NCBI RefSeq assembly: GCF_020520285.1
Contig: NZ_CP084742.1
Span: forward strand, 6,001,501-6,065,500
Direction: 5' to 3'
Length of the DNA stretch: 64,000 nucleotides
DNA from: Pseudomonas sp. L5B5
GTDB taxonomy: Bacteria > Pseudomonadota > Gammaproteobacteria > Pseudomonadales > Pseudomonadaceae
Shown one piece after another: positions 18,894-25,830 of this stretch; position 1 is the stretch's first letter, and each line of letters opens with the position of its first letter. A program made the translations under genes and the position numbers. Under the pieces are notes generated by a model. That model ran no database searches. It saw nothing but the letters and a program-made list of their open reading frames with translations, and was not told the DNA's origin.

Positions 18894-19625
18894 ATGCTGC
18901 CGTTCTGGATTGCCTTGCAATTTCTCAGCAGCCTGCCGGTGCGCTTGCCAGGTATGCCGGAGCCCGAGGCGCTGGGGCGCTCGTTGCTGTTCTATCCACT
19001 GATTGGATTGCTGTTCGGCGCATTGCTGTGGGCATTGAGTGCTTTGCTCGGCAGTGTTCCGCCCCTGTTGCACGCAGCCTTGCTGCTGGCTGCCTGGGTC
19101 CTGCTCAGCGGCGGACTGCATCTGGATGGCCTGGCCGACAGCGCCGATGCCTGGCTCGGCGGCTTCGGTGATCGTGAACGTACCCTGAGCATCATGAAAG
19201 ATCCACGCAGCGGGCCGATTGCCGTGGTGACCCTGGTGCTGGTGCTGTTGCTCAAGTTCGCCGCCCTGGTGGTTCTGATCGAGCAACAGCAGGGGTTCGC
19301 CTTGTTGCTGGCGCCGTTGATCGGACGCATGGCGTTGCTTGGTTTGTTCCTCAGTACGCCGTATGTGCGAGCCGGTGGCCTGGGCCAGGCCCTGGCCGAC
19401 CACCTGCCGCGTCTGGTGGGGCGGCAAGTGCTGGGGCTGAGTGTCCTGGCCTGCCTGCTGCTGGGGGGATACAGCGGTCTGTGGGCGCTGCTGTTGGCAT
19501 TCGCCGTGTTCTGCTGGCTGCGGCACTTGATGCTGCGGCGCCTGGGGGGCACCACCGGCGACACGGCCGGCGCGGTGCTGGAGTTGCTGGAGATGACAGT
19601 GCTGCTGGCTGTGGCGCTGTCCTGA
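18894..19625 (+). CDS. cobV: Adenosylcobinamide-GDP ribazoletransferase (cobalamin synthase)
   Basis: CobV (CobS in Salmonella) joins AdoCbi-GDP with alpha-ribazole or its phosphate, closing the nucleotide loop in the inner membrane. The 243-residue polytopic protein begins LPFWIALQFLSSLPVRLPG and has the signature GGLHLDGLADSADAWLGGFGDRERTLSIMKDPRSGPIAV with its Asp-rich motifs, then GRMALL. It is the last of ten contiguous late cobalamin genes starting at the riboswitch. No clear terminator is seen before marR, 70 bases downstream. Confidence 0.95.
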   Translation: MLPFWIALQFLSSLPVRLPGMPEPEALGRSLLFYPLIGLLFGALLWALSALLGSVPPLLHAALLLAAWVLLSGGLHLDGLADSADAWLGGFGDRERTLSIMKDPRSGPIAVVTLVLVLLLKFAALVVLIEQQQGFALLLAPLIGRMALLGLFLSTPYVRAGGLGQALADHLPRLVGRQVLGLSVLACLLLGGYSGLWALLLAFAVFCWLRHLMLRRLGGTTGDTAGAVLELLEMTVLLAVALS

Positions 19626-19673
19626 GTGCTACCGCAGTGCGGTATTTTCATTGAAAATAGTTGCCTTGGATTA

Positions 19674-19692
19674 GTCGCGGGTATATACACGC
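19674..19692. promoter_or_regulatory. Probable MarR operator in the marR promoter
   Basis: GCGGGTATATACACGC (19677-19692), four bases before the marR start codon, is almost the same as the perfect palindrome in front of the MFS gene. One mismatch in the right arm distinguishes the two. It would allow autorepression of the regulator. Confidence 0.6.
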
Positions 19693-19695
19693 ATC

Positions 19696-20100
19696 ATGCT
19701 TCCCTCTCAGTGTTTGTGCACCAACCTGCGTCGCGCCGCGCGTGGCGTCAGCAAGTTCTACGACGGCGCCCTCGATGGCTTCGGAATCAACGTCGCCCAG
19801 TATTCCTTGCTGAACAACCTGTTGCGCCTCGATCAGCCGAGCATTTCCAGCCTGGCTGAAGCCATGGGCCTGGATCGCAGCACCCTGGGGCGCAACGTGC
19901 GAGTGCTGGAGGCGGCTGGGCTGCTGCAGTTGACCGAAGGCGACGATCAGCGCAATCGCCTGGTGCAATTGACCGAGGCGGGGCATGAACGCCTGGCCGC
20001 AGCCTTGCCGGCGTGGGAAGCAGCCCAGCAGCGGCTGATCGATCGGCTGGGTGTGCAAAAGCGTGAAACCCTGTTGGCCTTGCTGAATGAACTGGCCTGA
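19696..20100 (+). CDS. MarR family transcriptional regulator
   Basis: A 134-residue winged-helix regulator. The N-terminus MLPSQCLCTNLRRAARGVSKFYD matches MarR dimerisation helices, ISSLAEAMGLDRSTLGRNVRVLEAAGLL is the recognition region, and DDQRNRLVQLTEAGHERL forms the wing. MarR proteins usually repress a neighbouring efflux gene and release DNA on binding small aromatic compounds or on Cys oxidation; two Cys (residues 6 and 8) are near the N-terminus. The MFS gene starts 52 bases downstream. Near-identical palindromes before both genes support direct control of both. Confidence 0.9.
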   Translation: MLPSQCLCTNLRRAARGVSKFYDGALDGFGINVAQYSLLNNLLRLDQPSISSLAEAMGLDRSTLGRNVRVLEAAGLLQLTEGDDQRNRLVQLTEAGHERLAAALPAWEAAQQRLIDRLGVQKRETLLALLNELA

Positions 20101-20122
20101 GGCCGGTTCGTTCGACTATAAG

Positions 20123-20136
20123 CGGGTATATACCCG
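20123..20136. promoter_or_regulatory. Perfect palindromic operator before the MFS gene
   Basis: CGGGTATATACCCG is a perfect 14-base palindrome located 16 bases upstream of the MFS start codon. It recurs with one change before marR (19678-19691). Its placement suits a repressor site that blocks transcription or RNA polymerase entry. Confidence 0.65.
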
Positions 20137-20152
20137 TAGACGGAGAATAAAA

Positions 20153-21355
20153 ATGTCATCGATGTGGCGTACCAGCAGTTGGGTACTTCTCGGCAGCGCG
20201 TTGATCCTGGCCTTGTCGCTGGGGATCAGGCATGGCTTCGGCCTGTTCCTGCCACCCATGAGTGCGCAGTTCGGCTGGGGGCGGGAGGTCTTCGCCTTCG
20301 CCATCGCCTTGCAGAACCTGGTCTGGGGCCTGGCCCAGCCGTTCACCGGGGCCCTGGCCGATCGCTTTGGTGCAGCGAAGGTGGTCCTGGTCGGTGGCGT
20401 GCTGTACGCCGTGGGGCTGGTCTTCATGGGGATGGCGGATTCGCCTCTGTCGTTGTCCCTGAGTGCCGGGCTATTGATCGGTATCGGCCTGTCCGGCACC
20501 TCCTTCTCGGTGATCCTCGGCGTGGTCGGTCGGGCGTTGCCGCCAGAGAAACGCAGCATGGGCATGGGGCTCGCCAGTGCCGCAGGTTCCTTTGGCCAGT
20601 TCGCCATGTTGCCGGGCACCCTGGGCCTGATCGGTTGGCTGGGCTGGTCGACGGCGCTGCTGGTGCTGGGCTTGCTGGTGGCCCTGATCGTGCCGCTGGT
20701 GAGCATGCTCAAGGATCAGCCACTGCCCGTGCACGGCCACGAGCAGAGCCTGGTGGAGGCGCTACGCGAGGCCTGTTCCCATTCGGGGTTCTGGTTGCTG
20801 GCGTTCGGATTTTTCGTCTGCGGTTTCCAGGTGGTGTTCATCGGCGTGCACTTGCCGGCCTACCTGGTGGACCAGCACCTGCCGGCTACCGTCGGCACTA
20901 CGGTGCTGGCACTGATTGGCCTGTTCAACATCTTCGGGACGTACACCGCGGGCTGGCTGGGTGGGCGCATGTCCAAGCCGCGCCTGCTCACCGGCCTGTA
21001 CTTGCTGCGGGCGGTGGTGATCGCGCTGTTCCTGTGGTTGCCGGTGACCCAGACCAGTGCCTATTTGTTCGGCATGGCCATGGGCTTTCTCTGGCTGTCC
21101 ACGGTGCCCTTGACCAACGGCACCGTAGCGACCCTCTTTGGTGTGAGGAACTTGTCGATGCTGGGCGGCATCGTGTTCCTGTTCCATCAGCTGGGCTCGT
21201 TCCTCGGTGGCTGGTTGGGTGGTGTGGTCTACGACCGGACCGGCAGCTATGACCTGATCTGGCAGGTGGCGATTCTGCTCAGCCTGCTGGCCGCGGCGCT
21301 CAACTGGCCGGTACGTGAGCGGCCGGTAGCGCGCTTGCAGGCCAGGGTTGCATGA
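20153..21355 (+). CDS. MFS transporter under MarR control
   Basis: A 400-residue, 12-segment major facilitator protein. It shows the cytoplasmic loop motif GALADRFGAAKVVLVGG between helices 2 and 3 and a long central loop after KDQPLPVHGHEQS. Related pseudomonad proteins are annotated as monocarboxylate or drug transporters; the substrate cannot be deduced. The start at 20153 is supported by CGGAG about eight bases upstream; the in-frame ATG at 20087 lies inside marR and was rejected. The stop codon overlaps a 40-codon reading frame in ATGA fashion. Confidence 0.9.
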   Translation: MSSMWRTSSWVLLGSALILALSLGIRHGFGLFLPPMSAQFGWGREVFAFAIALQNLVWGLAQPFTGALADRFGAAKVVLVGGVLYAVGLVFMGMADSPLSLSLSAGLLIGIGLSGTSFSVILGVVGRALPPEKRSMGMGLASAAGSFGQFAMLPGTLGLIGWLGWSTALLVLGLLVALIVPLVSMLKDQPLPVHGHEQSLVEALREACSHSGFWLLAFGFFVCGFQVVFIGVHLPAYLVDQHLPATVGTTVLALIGLFNIFGTYTAGWLGGRMSKPRLLTGLYLLRAVVIALFLWLPVTQTSAYLFGMAMGFLWLSTVPLTNGTVATLFGVRNLSMLGGIVFLFHQLGSFLGGWLGGVVYDRTGSYDLIWQVAILLSLLAAALNWPVRERPVARLQARVA

Positions 21356-21474
21356 AGTCGCGCATCGGTTGGGGGATCGGCTTGGGCCTGGGCGTCTCGT
21401 CATTGCTGCTGGCCTGGTGGGGCTGGCAGCACAGCGGACTGGCGCTGATGCAGTTGGGCATGGGCGCTTGCTAG
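21352..21474 (+). CDS. Small hydrophobic protein (40 aa), coupled to the MFS gene
   Basis: A 40-codon frame starting at an ATG that overlaps the MFS stop (ATGA) and encoding a short basic start (MKSRIGWGIGLGLGVSS), a single membrane segment (LLLAWWGW) and a short tail ending GMGAC. The position suggests translational coupling. It has no recognised family; it could be a small accessory membrane peptide of the transporter or a chance frame. Codon use resembles neighbouring genes. Confidence 0.5.
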   Translation: MKSRIGWGIGLGLGVSSLLLAWWGWQHSGLALMQLGMGAC

Positions 21475-21529
21475 GTGATCATGGGGGCGAGTAACGTCGG
21501 GGCTTGAGGTTTTTTCAAGGACACCTGAC

Positions 21530-22081
21530 ATGGTCATCCGCTGGATTGCTGTTCCCGCTTTGCTCGCCACCTTCGCAGGCTCGGCCTGGGCGGCCGATTG
21601 CCCGGCGCTGCTGGAGGGCTCGCTGCCCAAGCTGCACGCCAAGGAGTCCATCGATCTGTGCCAGCGCTTCGCCGGCAAGCCGCTGGTGGTGGTCAATACG
21701 GCGAGCTTTTGCGGGTTCGCCCCGCAGTTCAAGGGGCTCGAAGCGTTGTACCAGCGCTACAAGGACCAGGGGCTGGAGGTGGTGGGAGTTCCATCCAATG
21801 ACTTCAAGCAAGAGTCCAGGGACGGTGCCGAAACTGCCAAGGTCTGCTACGTCAATTATGGTGTGACCTTCACCATGACCGAGCCGCAGAAGGTCAGGGG
21901 AGCTGATGCGGTGCACCTGTTCAAGGTACTGGCGCAACAGAGCAGCGCGCCGAAGTGGAATTTCTACAAGTATGTCGTGGATCGCCAGGGCAAGGTGATC
22001 GCTGATTTCTCCAGCCTGACCAAACCGGATAATCCGGAGTTTGTCGAGGCGGTGGAGAAAGCGCTGGCGTCGGGGTCTTGA
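21530..22081 (+). CDS. Periplasmic glutathione peroxidase family protein
   Basis: A 183-residue thiol peroxidase of the glutathione peroxidase family, exported by a signal peptide (residues 1-21, cleaved after SAWA). The peroxidatic Cys61 is in [22 protein letters not shown]; Trp143 and Asn144 in [12 protein letters not shown] complete the WNF motif. The Gln usual in the PCNQFG motif is replaced by Asp91 (PSNDF), so the usual tetrad is not fully conserved. It probably reduces hydroperoxides in the periplasm with thioredoxin-like donors. It is convergent with fadL and shares a terminator with it. Confidence 0.9.
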   Translation: MVIRWIAVPALLATFAGSAWAADCPALLEGSLPKLHAKESIDLCQRFAGKPLVVVNTASFCGFAPQFKGLEALYQRYKDQGLEVVGVPSNDFKQESRDGAETAKVCYVNYGVTFTMTEPQKVRGADAVHLFKVLAQQSSAPKWNFYKYVVDRQGKVIADFSSLTKPDNPEFVEAVEKALASGS

Positions 22082-22101
22082 TTACCGGTTCAAAAAAATA
22101 G

Positions 22102-22135
22102 AAAGCCCCGGATCATGAAGATGCCGGGGCTTTTT
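22102..22135. terminator. Bidirectional terminator, gpx / fadL
   Basis: AAAGCCCCGG / CCGGGGCTTT with a 12-base loop, T-run on the plus strand and A-run before it. It lies between the convergent glutathione peroxidase and FadL-type genes and can work in both directions. Confidence 0.85.
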
Positions 22136-22167
22136 CAGTGGGCCGGGCTCTTGCCTGGCTTCGAGGC

Positions 22168-23454
22168 TTAGAAGCGGTAGGTTGCACCTACGCCGAAACC
22201 GTTCGCACTGTTCTCGTACTTGGCGTTGTAGGTTTGGCCAAGTGCGTTGCTGCGGTTGACGTTGACTTTCTCTTCCTTGAGGTAGGAGTAAGCGACGTCA
22301 ATGGTCAGCTCTTCGATTGGAGTCCAGCCTGCACCAATGCTGAAGATGGTCCGGTCACCAGTAGGAATACGCGGCGAGCGGTCTTTGTTATTGGTCGGCG
22401 ACTGGTCGAAGGTCAGGCCGGTACGCAGGACCCACTCTTTGTTCAGCTGGTAAGAGGTACCGATGGCGTAAGCCCAGGTGTCGTGCCAGTTCTGATCTTC
22501 CTTGATGGTGCCCAGGCCCAGCATCGGCGAAAGTGCACCACCTGCTGCAGCTGTAACGCCATCGTTGTTGACGGTGATGTCTTTCAGGCGGCTCCAGCGA
22601 GTCCAGGTAGTACCGGCATAGAGCTTCCAGGCCTCGTTCAGATCCTGGGTGACCGACAGGTCGTAGGACTCTGGGGTTTCGATTTTCAGAGAAGCATCGT
22701 AGCGATTGCTTTTCAGGAATGGGGCAGGGCTGCTAGGAGCGGCAGTGACCTCGGTGTGACCTTCCAGCTTGTAGTTCACTTTCGAGTGGTAGGTCAGGCC
22801 CACGCGGGTGGTATCGGTTGCCTGGACCAGGACGCCGATGTTGAAACCGTAGCCCACGTCATCGCCCTTGATCTTGACGTTGCCGTCATAGGGGGAGACA
22901 GGAGTGGTCAGGGCCGATTCCAGCACGCCGGAAATACGGTTGATGGTAGGACCGAAACCGATCGATACCTTATCGTTGAAGGCATAACTGACGGTCGGCT
23001 GAACGGTAATTACCTTGACGTCGCTCTTGCTGCCGAAGTTGCGGCCCTGGAAGTCGCTTTCATAGTTGGTCACGAGGCCGAATGGCGCGTAGACCCCTAG
23101 ACCGAACGCCCAGTGCTCATCAATAGGGTTGACGTAGAAGCCCATCGGAACAGCAGTGAAGGGAACCATGTCGCCTTTGTTGGTGCCTTTCTGAGTGCCG
23201 CTGGTGTCCTTGAGGTCTGTGGAGGCATCGATGGCCGCCACACCTACAGTGACTTGCTGCTTCTTCAGCCGAGACATACCGGCAGGGTTGCCAAATACAG
23301 TGCTGGCGTCGTCAGCGGAGGAAGAACGGCCGGCAAAACCGGTACCCATGCCGCTGATGCTTTGTTCGTTAAGGGCGAAGCCGCTAGCGAAGATCTGGCT
23401 CGATGCCACCGCAATGGCCAAGCCTATGGTGGATTTGAGCATTACTTTTTTCAT
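22168..23454 (-). CDS. fadL: OmpP1/FadL family outer-membrane long-chain fatty-acid transporter
   Basis: A 428-residue outer-membrane beta-barrel of the FadL family. The signal peptide (about residues 1-23, ending QIFA) is followed by SGFALNEQSISGMGTGFAGRSSSADDASTVFGNPAGMSRL, where the N-terminal hatch and the NPAGM motif are diagnostic. The C-terminus ends GVGATYRF with the terminal Phe required for Bam recognition. FadL proteins let long-chain fatty acids and other hydrophobic molecules cross the outer membrane; a Pseudomonas aeruginosa relative has been linked to export of oxygenated fatty acids. An inverted repeat lies about 22 bases before the start codon. Confidence 0.93.
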   Translation of the reverse strand: MKKVMLKSTIGLAIAVASSQIFASGFALNEQSISGMGTGFAGRSSSADDASTVFGNPAGMSRLKKQQVTVGVAAIDASTDLKDTSGTQKGTNKGDMVPFTAVPMGFYVNPIDEHWAFGLGVYAPFGLVTNYESDFQGRNFGSKSDVKVITVQPTVSYAFNDKVSIGFGPTINRISGVLESALTTPVSPYDGNVKIKGDDVGYGFNIGVLVQATDTTRVGLTYHSKVNYKLEGHTEVTAAPSSPAPFLKSNRYDASLKIETPESYDLSVTQDLNEAWKLYAGTTWTRWSRLKDITVNNDGVTAAAGGALSPMLGLGTIKEDQNWHDTWAYAIGTSYQLNKEWVLRTGLTFDQSPTNNKDRSPRIPTGDRTIFSIGAGWTPIEELTIDVAYSYLKEEKVNVNRSNALGQTYNAKYENSANGFGVGATYRF

Positions 23455-23476
23455 TATTAGAACTCCTGATGATCAC

Positions 23477-23507
23477 CGAGGCGAAAACTACCAACATTTC
23501 TGCCTCG
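23477..23507. promoter_or_regulatory. Inverted repeat upstream of fadL
   Basis: CGAGGC (23477-23482) and GCCTCG (23502-23507) flank an AT-richer centre containing GAAA and TTTC. This 31-base imperfect dyad sits just before the fadL start and could be an operator. It resembles neither a clear PsrA box nor a terminator. A second dyad, AAAATCAG (23561-23568) / CTGATTTT (23578-23585), lies further upstream and may end the next minus-strand gene. Confidence 0.35.
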
Positions 23508-23598
23508 ACGCTATAGGCTGCAATAGTTGATTTAGAGCGGTTTTGTAGGACAATCCGACCAAAATCAGCGTTTTTCTCTGATTTTGTAAAAGTCGTAG

Positions 23599-24081
23599 TC
23601 AGCAGGCGACCAGGCTGGGTGGCGAAACACAGGTCTGCCAGGCGCAGGTGAAGTCTCTTAAACGTCCTTGTGGTTGAAAGGTCTTCCTCCAGATCCGGGC
23701 CATGCCGAGCAGGTCGTCGGCAGCGGGTAGCAGGGTGTGTTGTTCTTCCACCAGCAACCAGGCGATTGCCGTGGCGTAGCGCAGGTTGACGGTCAGCTCC
23801 AGATGCGGTCCGCTGAGGAACGCATGCTGGCTCGCCAACCCGCGAACTAGACTAGCGCGTTCCGGGTCCAGCGCCAGGTAGTGATCCCAGAGAGCCCGGT
23901 GGCGTGGTTCGGTAATGCGGTACAGACCATGGCCGCGGCGATCGTGCAGCGCCGATCCGAGCTGTGACTGGCTGGCGGCGATACCCAGCAGCAAGGCTTC
24001 AGCGGTTTTGCTATGGCTGCCCAGGTACATCAGTGTTGGGCGGATCACATAGCGGCACAACTCGCTGGCGGCGATACCCAT
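23599..24081 (-). CDS. Conserved hypothetical protein (160 aa)
   Basis: I do not recognise a family with known function. The 160-residue protein starts MGIAASELCRYVIRPTLMYLG and is helical, with a basic middle (HDRRGHGLYRITEPRHRALW) and a C-terminus with three Cys. It has no signal peptide or obvious membrane segment. GAGGG seven to twelve bases upstream supports the start. It stands alone, between the fadL promoter and a 270-base gap; related reading frames are, as far as I recall, common in pseudomonads. Confidence 0.65.
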   Translation of the reverse strand: MGIAASELCRYVIRPTLMYLGSHSKTAEALLLGIAASQSQLGSALHDRRGHGLYRITEPRHRALWDHYLALDPERASLVRGLASQHAFLSGPHLELTVNLRYATAIAWLLVEEQHTLLPAADDLLGMARIWRKTFQPQGRLRDFTCAWQTCVSPPSLVAC

Positions 24082-24303
24082 AATGCCCTCGAGGATTGAA
24101 GTGGCCGGCAGAACCTGAAAGCGCTTGGCGGCGAGTGAAGGGATCAGGTTTGCCGGAAGCGGGCCGAGCCGCTTGAGTTGAAGTCTAGTGTCATATCTAT
24201 GCTGTAAAGGATTGTTTTTAAAATATTTCCGCTCCCTTGTTATAAGCCTTATATCGATTGGTGCTTTGATCGTTCGAGCCTGCCCTTAAATCACGGGCAA
24301 TAA

Positions 24304-24330
24304 AAAACCCCGCGGCAAGGCGGGGTTTTG
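24304..24330 (-). terminator. Terminator after the 74-residue gene
   Basis: AAAACCCCG / CGGGGTTTT, nine-base stem, with A/T runs on both sides. It lies 22 bases beyond the stop of the small minus-strand gene at 24352-24576. The rest of the gap 24082-24351 is AT-rich and should hold the promoter of the 160-residue gene. Confidence 0.8.
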
Positions 24331-24351
24331 GGCTTTTCGGCGATTGCCGGA

Positions 24352-24576
24352 TCAGGCCACCAGGGCCTGACGGGTGCGCTCGATCACTGCCTGTAGTGGT
24401 TCGTCGCTGGAGTACTGGTCGGGATACAGGCGTTCGCTATGACGGGCGATGCCATGTTCGTTAACCAGGGTGAAGCTGAAGCCACTTTTGCGGCTGGCCA
24501 TGATCAGGCAGTTCAATGGCGCAAAAGCGTGGGTCAGGGTGCTAATTGCATTCTGGGTCTGGATTTGAATAGACAT
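24352..24576 (-). CDS. Small conserved hypothetical protein (74 aa)
   Basis: A 74-residue soluble protein beginning MSIQIQTQNAISTLTHAFAPLNC and ending QAVIERTRQALVA. I know no function. The middle (GFSFTLVNEHGIARHSERLYPDQY) looks like a small beta-sheet fold. The nearest purine-rich ribosome-binding candidate, AGGAA, lies about 14 bases upstream, which is long. Its own terminator follows, and clustered inverted repeats precede it, so it looks like a regulated single-gene unit. Confidence 0.65.
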   Translation of the reverse strand: MSIQIQTQNAISTLTHAFAPLNCLIMASRKSGFSFTLVNEHGIARHSERLYPDQYSSDEPLQAVIERTRQALVA

Positions 24577-24601
24577 AATTATTAGGTGTTCCTACAAATG
24601 A

Positions 24602-24633
24602 CACGGTTAAGAACCGTGCAACGTTAAAACGTT
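24602..24633. promoter_or_regulatory. Clustered inverted repeats upstream of the 74-residue gene
   Basis: A perfect 7-base stem CACGGTT/AACCGTG with a 3-base loop is directly followed by the palindrome AACGTTAAAACGTT. Both lie 26-57 bases before the start of the minus-strand gene at 24576 and could be regulator sites or a leader hairpin. Confidence 0.4.
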
Positions 24634-25318
24634 CCAGTGACGTCGACCGCTCAGGGTCGAACGAAGAACCTGTCTGGAACAAAGCAGCCAGTTTGCAGCG
24701 CTTTGATTACAGTTGCGCTAAGGCTGGCAGGTAGGTACTTAGGAGGGCAGGCAGCACAGCAAGGGCAGAGGTTCTGGGCCCAGGGTGGAGATCCTGATCA
24801 ATTTGCAGGTTGGTTCGGTCAGAGTAAGTGACTCACTTGCAGCCTTGGAAGCATTCCAAAGGTGCCGCAGCTGTGGGTATTACCTGGAAACCAGCGAGAT
24901 GGTCGGTCCCTGGTATTGGCGTGCTGCTCGTTTGGAGGCGTTGCCGGCGGGACTTGTTCGACCAGAATTGACTTTCAGCTTGGTACTAACGGGGCGGATT
25001 CTAATGAGTTGTAGCCTGGAACGCAAGTGTGCTAGGAAAATTTTCATCAGGAGTCAGTAAACCGTCACTCCGAGCCTACGCTTGGGGCGTGTACGAAAAC
25101 AGTGCGTTACCGGTGTCAATTTCAATGCGGTTGTGCACACTTGTTGCGCAGCGTGTCACCTGCTTGTCACCTTCCCTCGAGGTGCCCCCATAGCCTGTCT
25201 CGAGAATTTAAGTCAATGAAAAACATCGCTTTTTTTAACTGGTGAAAAAATCGTCAGTTTGACTGGAAGGCCCGTCTCATGGGGCTTTGAGAGGGTTGTG
25301 GGGCGGTTGTCCACTGAG

Positions 25319-25341
25319 TTATCCACAGCTTCTGTGGATTG
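25319..25341. promoter_or_regulatory. Facing DnaA-box-like sequences upstream of the Sel1-like gene
   Basis: TTATCCACA (25319-25327, exact DnaA consensus) faces TGTGGATTG (25333-25341, one base off), separated by five bases. The pair lies about 105 bases before the start at 25446 and may bind DnaA as a transcription factor. Confidence 0.5.
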
Positions 25342-25445
25342 TCCCAAGCGCTTGCTCTAGGACGGGCGTGCTGGCTCTTTTGGACTTTACCCGGGCGAAA
25401 AAAGGAGTAGAGTGGCGCGCCTTCCGATCTGCCCCACAGTGCTTT

Positions 25446-25769
25446 ATGAAGTTTCGCTCAGTATCACCTTCTGTTACCGCGACCCCCTCCAGTGTTACCG
25501 AACCCAAGCGTTTTTCTCTGCGGGTCGCCCTGTGGTTGCTGGACAGCCCGCATCTAGGTCATAGCCCCAGCGTCAAGCATTTTGCCGGGCGCCTGCTCAA
25601 GCAGCCGGCCCGTGACGGTGTGGTCGCGGCGCAAAGCCGCCTGGGCCAGTTGATGTGCCGCGAATGCGGCAATGCCCGGGACCGACGCATCGGCCATGAC
25701 CTGCTGCGCCAGGCGGCTCGCGCCGGTGACCGCAGTGCACAACAGGAACTGGGTCTGATCGAAGACTGA
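25446..25769 (+). CDS. Sel1-repeat-like small protein (107 aa)
   Basis: A 107-residue protein with a Ser/Thr/Val-rich start (MKFRSVSPSVTATPSSVTEPKR) and a C-terminal helical region, AQSRLGQLMCRECGNARDRRIGHDLLRQAARAGDRSAQQELGLIED, that resembles one degenerate Sel1/TPR-type repeat (xLGxxY...A...AAxxGxxxAQxxLG pattern). Such repeats mediate protein contacts. The start at 25446 is the first good ATG after the DnaA-box pair; a longer frame from 25287 reads across those boxes and is unlikely. No partner is evident; rmuC follows 61 bases later. Confidence 0.7.
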   Translation: MKFRSVSPSVTATPSSVTEPKRFSLRVALWLLDSPHLGHSPSVKHFAGRLLKQPARDGVVAAQSRLGQLMCRECGNARDRRIGHDLLRQAARAGDRSAQQELGLIED

Positions 25770-25830
25770 GCTGTCCAACCCCCGGTGGCTTGGTTAACCT
25801 TCATTTCTTCTCTCGATGGCAGGAGTCGCT

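Larger units (their letters stand above)
24577..25445. other. 869-base stretch without a convincing gene
   Basis: This region lies between the 74-residue gene and the Sel1-like gene. Two open frames (24637-24831, 24785-25060) lack ribosome-binding sites and protein-like composition. Visible structure: a perfect hairpin CACGGTT-AAG-AACCGTG (24602-24618) followed by AACGTT-AA-AACGTT (24620-24633), AT-rich tracts around 25210-25250, and a pair of facing DnaA-box-like sequences (25319-25341). It could hold promoters and an unannotated small RNA; nothing more can be supported. Confidence 0.5.

Noticed and set aside
24637..25060. Two short plus frames (64 and 91 codons)
   Set aside because: No ribosome-binding sites, overlapping frames, non-protein-like composition.
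23599..25060. Prophage remnant between fadL and the Sel1-like gene
   Set aside because: No phage structural, integrase or lysis genes and no flanking repeats; only small conserved genes and a gene-poor gap.
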